Under the pieces are notes generated by a model, which saw only the letters and a program-made list of their open reading frames with translations, had not been told where the DNA came from and searched no databases. A program made the translations under genes and the position numbers. From assembly GCA_945492935.1 (NCBI GenBank), contig CALYVE010000081.1, positions 1-7,307 of the forward strand: a DNA stretch of 7,307 nt, in the 5' to 3' direction. This DNA is from an uncultured Lachnospiraceae bacterium. Its GTDB lineage: Bacteria; Bacillota; Clostridia; Lachnospirales; Lachnospiraceae. How positions within the stretch are numbered: the stretch's first letter is position 1; each line of letters starts with the position of its first letter. Below, piece after piece: positions 1 to 5,293 of the stretch.

Positions 1-546
1 AAATGTACGCTGAATATCATCTAAGCGAGATACAAGGAACAAATATCCTAAAAAGATGACAATCCGAAGAATGCCCTCTAACGCGGCAACAACCCACCTT
101 TGTTCAATGACCTTGCCAAGCATACCTGCTACCCATGCCGGAAATAACATAAATAACGCAATCGCAAAAACAAGAGAAAACGCGATTGTACCCGCCATCA
201 TCGCTTTCTCTGCCTTTTTTTCTTTTATTTCCTGCTCCTCCGGTGTCAAAATTTTCGCATTTTTTCTTGTCTTTTTTTCTTTTTTGGGTTCTTCCTCTTC
301 TTCCTCATAAAAGGAGGCTGAAAATGTCAGAGTCGAAATCCCGAGCACAAGCGACTCTATAAAATTGACAACACCTCGAATAATTGGGAGCTTAAATATC
401 TTTATTCTGTCAGAGATGGATTGATAATCACTCACCTTGACTTCGATTTCTTTGTCCGGTTTACGAACGGCTATGGCATAACGATTGTCGTTTTTCATCA
501 TAATACCTTCAATGACAGCCTGTCCGCCAATTGTCACTCTTCCCAC
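1..546 (-). CDS. DUF1385 family membrane protein (YqhQ-like), 3' part beyond window
   Basis: The first 182 codons of a longer gene, starting at GTG (544-546) and open to the window edge. The start is supported by AGGAGA at 553-558, six bases upstream, and by the family-typical N terminus: residues 7-17 read GGQAVIEGIMM, the DUF1385 signature. Next come a hydrophobic stretch (about 53-78, with PIIRG), a highly charged linker (about 80-116, six Glu in a row and then Lys/Glu-rich), a clear transmembrane segment (about 117-143) and a second one (about 151-176) ending in a D-D-I-Q-R motif typical of the family. The later His-containing motif would lie outside the window. The protein is therefore an inner-membrane protein of unknown biochemical function; B. 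subtilis YqhQ belongs to the same family. It lies downstream of rpmE behind a terminator, and I see no convincing promoter of its own in the short gap, so expression may depend on read-through. Confidence 0.88.
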   Translation of the reverse strand, partial: MGRVTIGGQAVIEGIMMKNDNRYAIAVRKPDKEIEVKVSDYQSISDRIKIFKLPIIRGVVNFIESLVLGISTLTFSASFYEEEEEEPKKEKKTRKNAKILTPEEQEIKEKKAEKAMMAGTIAFSLVFAIALFMLFPAWVAGMLGKVIEQRWVVAALEGILRIVIFLGYLFLVSRLDDIQRTF

Positions 547-592
547 TTATATTCTCCTATAAATCACAACGCATTTCCAAAACTTTTTGCAC

Positions 593-625
593 AAAAAAAG
601 CCTGCTACGAATCGCGTAACAAGCT
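593..625 (-). terminator. Intrinsic terminator after rpmE
   Basis: Read on the minus strand, AGCTTGTTACG (625-615) pairs with CGTAGCAGGCT (609-599) in an 11-bp stem with two G-U pairs and a 5-base loop, followed at once by a run of T (599-593). It begins 21 bases after the rpmE stop codon and would separate rpmE from the DUF1385 gene. On the plus strand the hairpin is followed only by a weak T-rich stretch, so it acts mainly in one direction. Confidence 0.88.
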
Positions 626-646
626 ATTTTGTCATAATATTGCGTA

Positions 647-853
647 TTATGCCTGAGTTACACCATACTTACGGTTGAACTTATCAATTCTACCACGAGC
701 CTGTGCAGCCTTCTGCTGACCTGTGTAGAAAGAATGGCACTTTGAACAAATTTCAACGTGGATATCTTCCTTTGTTGAACCGGTTACGAACTCGTTACCA
801 CAGTTGCAAACAACCTTTGCCTGATAATAATCTGGATGGATTCCTTCTCTCAT
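647..853 (-). CDS. rpmE: 50S ribosomal protein L31, zinc-binding type
   Basis: A 68-residue protein of the large ribosomal subunit, part of the central protuberance region and the contact with the 30S subunit. It is the zinc-binding (C+) paralogue: Cys16, Cys18, Cys36 and Cys39 are all present in the C-x-C and C-x-x-C pattern. The family-typical text MREGIHPDYY at the N terminus, EICSKCHSFYTG in the middle and FNRKYG near the end match Bacillus RpmE closely in order and length. I place the start at the ATG at 851-853, because AGAGGTG (860-866) is an ideal ribosome binding site six bases upstream. An in-frame GTG at 862 falls inside that site. The gene follows rho, as in B. subtilis, but 196 bases away with its own promoter and a structured leader, and ends in an intrinsic terminator. 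In other bacteria zinc-type L31 can be exchanged for a zinc-free paralogue under zinc limitation; no paralogue is visible here. Confidence 0.97.
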   Translation of the reverse strand: MREGIHPDYYQAKVVCNCGNEFVTGSTKEDIHVEICSKCHSFYTGQQKAAQARGRIDKFNRKYGVTQA

Positions 854-859
854 GTTTTT

Positions 860-866
860 CACCTCT
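860..866 (-). promoter_or_regulatory. Ribosome binding site fixing the rpmE start
   Basis: AGAGGTG on the minus strand, six bases before the ATG at 851-853. The in-frame GTG at 860-862 is the last three bases of this site, so it cannot be the start codon without losing its own ribosome binding site. Confidence 0.85.
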
Positions 867-881
867 TTATTAAATACTCTT

Positions 882-956
882 ATATGAGAACAGGCAAACG
901 CCTTGATTCTTCATAACTCACATGCGTAATTGAACAGAATTATTGCCAATTACACA
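882..956 (-). promoter_or_regulatory. Candidate structured 5' leader of rpmE
   Basis: The rpmE transcript starting near 962 would carry a leader of about 110 nt. Two hairpins can be drawn. In the first, TGTGTAATTG (956-947) pairs with CAATTACGCA (932-923): 10 bp, one G-U, loop of 14. In the second, ATGTGAG (923-917) pairs with CTCATAT (888-882), enclosing a small AGGC-GTTT-GCCT hairpin (903-892). The second ends 16 bases before the ribosome binding site. Neither has a T-run, so any control would act on translation or RNA stability. Autoregulatory leaders upstream of L31 genes have been proposed in several phyla including Firmicutes. I cannot match this sequence to a specific family, so the role is inferred from position and pairing only. 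Confidence 0.4.
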
Positions 957-968
957 ACAACATTGGTT

Positions 969-997
969 ATTTTAACATAGCAAATTCATAAAATCAA
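969..997 (-). promoter_or_regulatory. SigmaA-type promoter of rpmE
   Basis: Minus strand: -35 TTGATT (997-992), 17-base spacer, -10 TAAAAT (974-969) preceded by TG one base upstream (extended -10). The predicted start is near 962. It lies in the rho-rpmE gap and would allow L31 to be made independently of rho, although no intrinsic terminator was found between rho and this promoter. Confidence 0.7.
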
Positions 998-1023
998 GAG
1001 TATTTCTAAAAAATTATGAATTT
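982..1023. repeat. 10-bp inverted repeat flanking the rpmE -35 box
   Basis: Arms AAATTCATAA (982-991) and TTATGAATTT (1014-1023) are perfect complements separated by 22 bases. The left arm fills most of the promoter spacer and the -35 hexamer lies just inside the loop. It has no T-tract on the minus strand, so it is not a classical terminator for rho. It could be an operator, a 3' stabilising structure for rho mRNA, or chance in AT-rich DNA. Confidence 0.4.
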
Positions 1024-1049
1024 ATCTTTGCCGCCATATGTATGGAAAA

Positions 1050-2594
1050 TTACCGTCTCGCAAGGAGTGTTTTCTTAATATATTCCACGAATTCCTTATT
1101 ATTCTTCGTACGGACGAACATTTTTAGGATTTCCTCGGTTGACTCCTCTGCCTTTGCACCGGACAGAGCCTTGTGAATACCGTTTACAACCTCCTGTTCT
1201 TCTTCCGTAAGCAGCAAATCATCCCTTCTTGTTCCCGACTTGCTAATATCGATTGCAGGGAAAATACGCTTTTCTGACAACTTTCGGTCAAGAACAAGTT
1301 CCATATTTCCTGTTCCCTTAAACTCCTCGAAAACAACATCATCCATACGGCTTCCTGTCTCAACTAATGCTGTTGCAAGCACTGTAAGACTACCGCCCTC
1401 GCGCATATTACGGGCAGCACCAAAGAAACGTTTTGGCATATGAAGTGCTGCAGGATCAAGGCCACCGGAAAGCGTCCTGCCTGAAGGCGGAACCGTAAGA
1501 TTGTAGGCACGAGCCAGTCTTGTAATGCTATCAAGAAGGATAACAACATCCATACCATGCTCTACAAGACGCTTTGCACGCTCAATTACCATCTCCGATA
1601 CACGCTTATGATGTTCCGGAAGTTCATCAAAGGTTGAATAAATTACTTCAACATTGTCACCTTCAATCGACTCACGAATATCCGTTACCTCTTCCGGACG
1701 CTCATCAATCAGTAAAACAATTAAATGCATGTCCTTATTATGTGTACTGATGCTCTTTGCAATTGCCTTTAACAGTGTTGTTTTACCTGCCTTCGGAGGC
1801 GAAACAATCATACCTCTTTGTCCCTTTCCAATCGGGGACAACAAATCGACAATTCGAATCGCTACGGGTGCACCTGTTTCATCTAATGAAATACGCTCAT
1901 TTGGAAATATCGGTGTCAAATCCTCAAAGGATGCGCGCTTTGCAGCAACGGACGGCAATCCGCCATTTACATGACGAATGTAAAGAAGTGCGCTAAATTT
2001 CTCACCCTGTGTCTTATTTCGAATCGGACCACCAATCATATCACCCTTACGAAGACCAAACTTGCGAATTTGTACCGGTGATACATATATATCGCGGTCA
2101 CCCGGCATGTAATTTGCACTTCGGATAAATCCGTATCCGTCCGGCATAACCTCTAAAATACCATCAGCTTCACTTCCACTGTCTAAATCCTCGTTAAATT
2201 CCTGACCATCAAAGACCTTGATGTGTGCCTCTGCTTCCGGATGCTCCGGCTCGAGATTACGCTGCTCCTGATAGTTCCGTTGTGTAGCAGGCTCCTGTTG
2301 CTTTGCCGGCTGTCCCGGAACAGTATTCCGATTCTCAGAAGGTGCCACACGTCGTTGCGAAACCGACTTGGACTCCTGCTTTTGTTTTGCAGGCGGATTT
2401 GCGTTTTGTTCCTTTTTGGCTTCTTGCTTGTTTTCCTTCGAATAATCTCTTTCAATTTCTTTTTTTGAGGTCATTTTTTCAACATTCTCCAGTAGCTGGG
2501 CAAGCTCAGCCTTCTTCATGGAAGAAATGTTTACGATTCCCTTTTCTTTTGCGTATTCTCTTAACTCGGCTACTGATGCTTTTTTAAAATCCAT
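1050..2594 (-). CDS. rho: Transcription termination factor Rho with Q/N-rich insert
   Basis: A 514-residue RNA-dependent ATPase that, as a hexameric ring, releases RNA polymerase from untranslated RNA. Residues 1-40 are the Rho N-terminal helical domain (MDFKKASVAELREYAKEKG). Residues about 45-125 form a low-complexity, charged segment rich in Gln and Asn that E. coli Rho (419 residues) lacks. Residues about 143-210 are the cold-shock-like primary RNA-binding domain (ILEVMPDGYGFIR). The ATPase core follows: Walker A SPPKAGKTT (265-273), DERPEEVTD (297-305), Walker B VILLDS (351-356), the Q-loop region PPSGRTLSGG (369-378), and the R-loop and arginine region SEKRIFPAIDISKSGTRRDD (440-459). The ATG at 2592-2594 has AGGAG five bases upstream. 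The core appears intact. It is followed at 196 bases by rpmE, as in B. subtilis, and is divergent from the DUF4364 gene. A likely promoter is at 2721-2749, leaving a leader of about 120 nt in which autogenous control, known for rho in other bacteria, could act. Confidence 0.98.
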   Translation of the reverse strand: MDFKKASVAELREYAKEKGIVNISSMKKAELAQLLENVEKMTSKKEIERDYSKENKQEAKKEQNANPPAKQKQESKSVSQRRVAPSENRNTVPGQPAKQQEPATQRNYQEQRNLEPEHPEAEAHIKVFDGQEFNEDLDSGSEADGILEVMPDGYGFIRSANYMPGDRDIYVSPVQIRKFGLRKGDMIGGPIRNKTQGEKFSALLYIRHVNGGLPSVAAKRASFEDLTPIFPNERISLDETGAPVAIRIVDLLSPIGKGQRGMIVSPPKAGKTTLLKAIAKSISTHNKDMHLIVLLIDERPEEVTDIRESIEGDNVEVIYSTFDELPEHHKRVSEMVIERAKRLVEHGMDVVILLDSITRLARAYNLTVPPSGRTLSGGLDPAALHMPKRFFGAARNMREGGSLTVLATALVETGSRMDDVVFEEFKGTGNMELVLDRKLSEKRIFPAIDISKSGTRRDDLLLTEEEQEVVNGIHKALSGAKAEESTEEILKMFVRTKNNKEFVEYIKKTLLARR

Positions 2595-2668
2595 ACAATC
2601 TCCTCTTCATCAAATATGATAACTAATTACTTGTATAATGTTATGTAAAAAAATAAATCACGGGTTTC

Positions 2669-2696
2669 TTAACACACAATAATAAACTTGTATAAT
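2669..2696 (+). promoter_or_regulatory. Possible second, distal plus-strand promoter
   Basis: TTAACA (2669-2674), 16-base spacer, perfect TATAAT (2691-2696). If used it would transcribe towards the DUF4364 gene with a leader of roughly 175 nt, antisense to the rho leader. The downstream candidate at 2809-2837 is better placed, so this one is tentative. Confidence 0.35.
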
Positions 2697-2720
2697 TGGA
2701 TATTTTCTTGAAATTATTTG

Positions 2721-2749
2721 ATTCTAAGACTTTTTATATCTTATCACAA
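2721..2749 (-). promoter_or_regulatory. Likely rho promoter
   Basis: Minus strand: -35 TTGTGA (2749-2744), 17-base spacer, -10 TAGAAT (2726-2721). The predicted start is near 2714, about 120 bases before the rho ATG. It is the best spaced pair on this strand, but other AT-rich -10-like words nearby (for example TTATAC) leave the exact start uncertain. Confidence 0.45.
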
Positions 2750-2808
2750 GCAGACCAAAACGTAAACATTTTATTTCACTCACTTCTTGCGTTTTTATTG
2801 TAATTTAC

Positions 2809-2837
2809 TTGCATTTTATTATGACGCAATGTAAGAT
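2809..2837 (+). promoter_or_regulatory. Likely promoter of the DUF4364 gene
   Basis: -35 TTGCAT (2809-2814), 17-base spacer, -10 TAAGAT (2832-2837). The predicted start is near 2844, giving a leader of about 33 nt ahead of the AAGGAG ribosome binding site (2864-2869). The -10 box lies inside the left half of the palindrome at 2828-2848. Confidence 0.55.
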
Positions 2838-2848
2838 TATATTACATT
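2828..2848. promoter_or_regulatory. Candidate operator overlapping the DUF4364 promoter
   Basis: A perfect palindrome with 7-base arms, AATGTAA (2828-2834) and TTACATT (2842-2848), around a 7-base centre. It covers the -10 box and the predicted start. A related shorter palindrome, GTAA-T-TTAC, sits at 2800-2808 directly before the -35 box. A dimeric winged-helix protein bound here would block the promoter; the DUF4364 product is itself a candidate. Inferred from symmetry and position only. Confidence 0.4.
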
Positions 2849-2876
2849 ATTTTGATTTTTACGAAGGAGCAACCGA

Positions 2877-3395
2877 ATGGAAGCATTACTGTTATATAAA
2901 CTCATAATTCTTTTTATGTTAGACCGAACAGACTACACGATGACAAACACGATAATTTCTGATTTTGTCGTAGGCAAAGGCTATACAACACTCTTTAATC
3001 TTCACGAGACGCTAAGTGAACTTATTGACAATCATTTCATATCAACTGATATGATTCGCGATACCATTCATTACAAAATCACTGATTCCGGCGAAGAGGC
3101 ACTCTCCTACTTCGAAAACCATCTTTCCTATGAAATTAAGCAGGATATTCTGGAATATTTGAAGGCTTCAAAGATTAGTGTAAAAGAAGAATCCGAAATC
3201 TTCGCAGACTATTATAACAATGACAATAACTGGTACACTGTGCAGTGTGTTATCAAAGACCGGAAAGAAACTTTAATGGATTTGAAATTTGATGTCCCAA
3301 GTAAATCACAAGCCGAAACTATTTGCAACAATTGGCGTAGCAAAAGTTCCGGCATTTATGAATACTTAATTAATCAATTATGGATGAATCAATAA
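2877..3395 (+). CDS. DUF4364 family protein, predicted winged-helix regulator
   Basis: A 172-residue protein of a family known mainly from Clostridia, with no assigned function that I know of. Residues 5-75 look like a winged helix-turn-helix: YKLIILFMLDRTDYTMTN, then ISDFVVGKGYTTLFNLHETLSEL as the recognition-helix region, then the wing HYKITDSGEEAL. Residues 78-110 are a helical linker. Residues 115-170 form a beta-rich C-terminal domain (WYTVQCVIKDRKETLMDLKF) ending in the family-typical PSKSQAETICNNW and YEYLINQL. There is no signal peptide or membrane segment, so it is cytoplasmic. The ATG at 2877-2879 follows AAGGAG by seven bases. It is a single-gene plus-strand unit between two minus-strand operons, with its own promoter and terminator. 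The last 26 bases, including the stop codon, overlap the end of engB. DNA binding is inferred from the fold resemblance and not demonstrated. Confidence 0.88.
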   Translation: MEALLLYKLIILFMLDRTDYTMTNTIISDFVVGKGYTTLFNLHETLSELIDNHFISTDMIRDTIHYKITDSGEEALSYFENHLSYEIKQDILEYLKASKISVKEESEIFADYYNNDNNWYTVQCVIKDRKETLMDLKFDVPSKSQAETICNNWRSKSSGIYEYLINQLWMNQ

Positions 3396-3957
3396 CATCC
3401 CAAATTTCCTCTTTTCCCTGTTTTGAGACAGCGGAAAAGGGGATTATTTTTGTCTCTTTTGATACATGAAGACTATCACGTATTATTTTTATATTTTTCG
3501 CAATCTGACTTCGCTTAATCTTGTCAAGCTTTGTAGCAATGATGATTGGTTCATATCCATTTTGTACAATCCAATCATACATAACCTTATCATTCTCGCC
3601 AGGTTCATGACGAATATCAATCAACAAAAACACGGCCTTCAGCTGCTTGGAGCTATGTAAATATCTCTCAATCATCTTTCCCCATTTGTTACGGATTTCC
3701 TGTGATACCTTAGCGTATCCGTAGCCGGGTAAATCCACAAAATAAAGCGTCTGATTTATATTATAGAAGTTAATTGTCTGTGTCTTACCGGGTGATGCTG
3801 ATGTACGTGCCAGTGATTTGCGGTTCAAAAGTCCATTAATCAAGGAGGATTTTCCGACATTTGACTTCCCCGCAAACGCAATCTCCGGTAACAGGTTATC
3901 CGGTAATTTACTTGTAATACCACACACGGTTTCCAAATCAGCTGACTTTACTACCAT
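3370..3957 (-). CDS. engB: Ribosome biogenesis GTPase EngB / YsxC
   Basis: A 195-residue TrmE-Era-EngA-EngB-type GTPase needed for late assembly of the 50S subunit and essential in B. subtilis. All G motifs are visible: G1 GKSNVGKSS (30-38), the G2 region with Thr59 in PGKTQT, G3 DLPGYG (75-80), G4 TKLD (142-145) and G5 SAVSKQG (175-181). The length is typical. The ATG at 3955-3957 has AGGA about seven bases upstream. It starts 24 bases after clpX and is presumably co-transcribed with it; in most relatives one or two lon genes lie between. Its last 26 bases overlap the convergent DUF4364 gene. Codons 172-184 coincide with the terminator hairpin of that gene. No intrinsic terminator for this operon is visible downstream on the minus strand. 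Confidence 0.97.
   Translation of the reverse strand: MVVKSADLETVCGITSKLPDNLLPEIAFAGKSNVGKSSLINGLLNRKSLARTSASPGKTQTINFYNINQTLYFVDLPGYGYAKVSQEIRNKWGKMIERYLHSSKQLKAVFLLIDIRHEPGENDKVMYDWIVQNGYEPIIIATKLDKIKRSQIAKNIKIIRDSLHVSKETKIIPFSAVSKQGKEEIWDVIDSSIID
3408..3451 (+). terminator. Intrinsic terminator of the DUF4364 gene, inside engB
   Basis: Plus strand: CCTCTTTTCC (3408-3417) pairs with GGAAAAGGGG (3433-3442) over 10 bp with one G-U pair. CTGT (3418-3421) pairs with ACAG (3428-3431) around a 6-base loop, leaving a single bulged C at 3432. The tail ATTATTTTT (3443-3451) follows at once. It lies 12 bases after the DUF4364 stop codon. On the minus strand the hairpin is followed by AAATTTGGG, so it should not stop the tig operon. 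Confidence 0.85.
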
Positions 3958-3981
3958 ATTTATGTCCTAACCTTTTTATTA

Positions 3982-5274
3982 TTAAGCAATACTGTCTTCA
4001 CTGTGTCTTACACGCTTATGAAAATTTGCTCTCTTCTGACGTGGTTCATCGGAATATTCCTTTATCGGTTCACCCTCACCTGTCACAGAATCCTTTGTGA
4101 TTACGCAGCGCGAAATATAATCGTCAGACGGAATCTCATACATCAGATCCATCACTGCTTTTTCCATAATCGCACGCAAGCCTCTTGCACCTGTCTTGCG
4201 TTCCATCGCTTCCTTTGCCATTTCACGCAGTGCATCTTCCTCGAATTCAAGCGTTACACCATCTAATTCGAAGAGTTTTTTGTACTGCTTGCTAATCGCA
4301 CTCTTTGGTTCTGATAAGATGCGAATCAAAGCTTCCTCATCTAACAAATCAAGAGTAACCGAAACGGGTACTCGACCGATAAACTCCGGAATCAAACCGT
4401 ACTTTACGAAATCCTCAGGACGAACCTGACGAAGAATCTCATTTTCATCGCGTTTTTCTCCGCCCTTCACATCCGCGCCGAAGCCAATCGATTTCTTACC
4501 AATACGGTTTTCGATAATCTTATCCATTCCCTCGAATGCACCACCACAAATAAAAAGAATGTTTGTCGTATCAATCTGAATAAACTCCTGCTGCGGATGC
4601 TTACGACCACCCTGCGGAGGTACAGAAGCTACGGTTCCTTCGATAATTTTCAGCAATGCCTGCTGAACGCCCTCACCGGAAACATCTCTTGTTATAGAAA
4701 CATTCTCTGATTTCTTTGTGATCTTATCAATCTCATCAATGTAGATAATTCCACACTGTGCGCGCTCGACATCATAATCTGCGGCCTGAATTAATTTGAG
4801 AAGGATATTTTCAACATCTTCTCCTACATATCCGGCCTCTGTAAGTGTTGTAGCATCTGCAATTGCAAATGGTACATTAAGAAGCTTAGCTAATGTCTGT
4901 GCAAGATATGTTTTACCTGAACCAGTCGGTCCAATCATAATGATGTTACTTTTTTGAAGTTCAACATCAAAATCTTTTTCAGCCAAAATACGCTTATAGT
5001 GGTTGTAAACAGCGACAGAAAGAACCTTCTTTGCTGCCTCCTGACCAATAACGTAATCATCAAGAAACTCTTTGATTTCCATTGGCTTTAATAAGTTAAT
5101 GTCTGTATCTAGCAACTCATTATCAAACTCATCCTGAATAATCTCGGAGCAAATTTCAATACACTCATCACAAATATATACGTTTGGACCTGCAATAAGC
5201 TTACGAACCTGTTCCTGACTCTTATTACAAAATGAACATTTTAATTTTTTTCTTTCTTCCGGACGATTTGCCAT
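3982..5274 (-). CDS. clpX: ATP-dependent Clp protease ATP-binding subunit ClpX
   Basis: A 430-residue AAA+ unfoldase whose hexamer unfolds tagged proteins and threads them into ClpP. It has an N-terminal zinc-binding domain with Cys13, Cys16, Cys35 and Cys38; Walker A GPTGSGKT (115-122); pore-1 loop GYVGED (148-153); Walker B IIYIDEID (176-183); pore-2 region RDVSGEG (196-202); the RKH loop (224-226); the IGF tripeptide (263-265) that docks on ClpP; the arginine finger in EFIGR (Arg301); and sensor II GARGLR (362-367). The last 25 residues are a charged tail. Length and motif order are normal, so nothing suggests loss of function, and the IGF loop shows that it still partners a ClpP. AGGTGG precedes the ATG by four bases. 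It starts 19 bases after clpP and is followed by engB at 24 bases, where lon would be expected. Confidence 0.98.
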   Translation of the reverse strand: MANRPEERKKLKCSFCNKSQEQVRKLIAGPNVYICDECIEICSEIIQDEFDNELLDTDINLLKPMEIKEFLDDYVIGQEAAKKVLSVAVYNHYKRILAEKDFDVELQKSNIIMIGPTGSGKTYLAQTLAKLLNVPFAIADATTLTEAGYVGEDVENILLKLIQAADYDVERAQCGIIYIDEIDKITKKSENVSITRDVSGEGVQQALLKIIEGTVASVPPQGGRKHPQQEFIQIDTTNILFICGGAFEGMDKIIENRIGKKSIGFGADVKGGEKRDENEILRQVRPEDFVKYGLIPEFIGRVPVSVTLDLLDEEALIRILSEPKSAISKQYKKLFELDGVTLEFEEDALREMAKEAMERKTGARGLRAIMEKAVMDLMYEIPSDDYISRCVITKDSVTGEGEPIKEYSDEPRQKRANFHKRVRHSEDSIA

Positions 5275-5293
5275 GTTGCCACCTCAATAAAAA

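Larger units (their letters stand above)
2595..2876. other. Divergent intergenic region between rho and the DUF4364 gene
   Basis: A 282-base AT-rich region with no plausible gene. It holds a likely rho promoter (minus strand), one strong and one weaker plus-strand promoter candidate, two palindromes near the DUF4364 promoter, and an 11-base direct repeat ACTTGTATAAT at 2629-2639 and 2686-2696. Each is listed separately. Confidence 0.8.

Noticed and set aside
56..310. Plus-strand open frame ending in a long serine run
   Set aside because: It is antisense to the DUF1385 gene; the serine run is the complement of the Glu-rich linker. No ribosome binding site and no family resemblance.
854..862. 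An earlier in-frame GTG start for rpmE giving three extra residues
   Set aside because: The GTG lies inside the AGAGGTG ribosome binding site of the ATG at 851-853 and has no good site of its own; the family N terminus matches the ATG start.
1033..1046. Small CCAT-ATGG hairpin just after the rho stop as a terminator
   Set aside because: Only four base pairs and no following T-run on the minus strand.
1364..1558. Minus-strand open frame within rho
   Set aside because: An out-of-frame shadow of the rho ATPase core, which is continuous and intact in its own frame.
2223..2587. Plus-strand open frames rich in Leu, Arg and Phe that look membrane-like
   Set aside because: They are mirror images of the low-complexity rho insert and have no start signals or recognisable domains.
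3370..3451. Bidirectional terminator serving both engB and DUF4364
   Set aside because: The minus-strand side of the hairpin is followed by AAATTTGGG rather than a T-tract, and it lies inside engB, before its stop codon.
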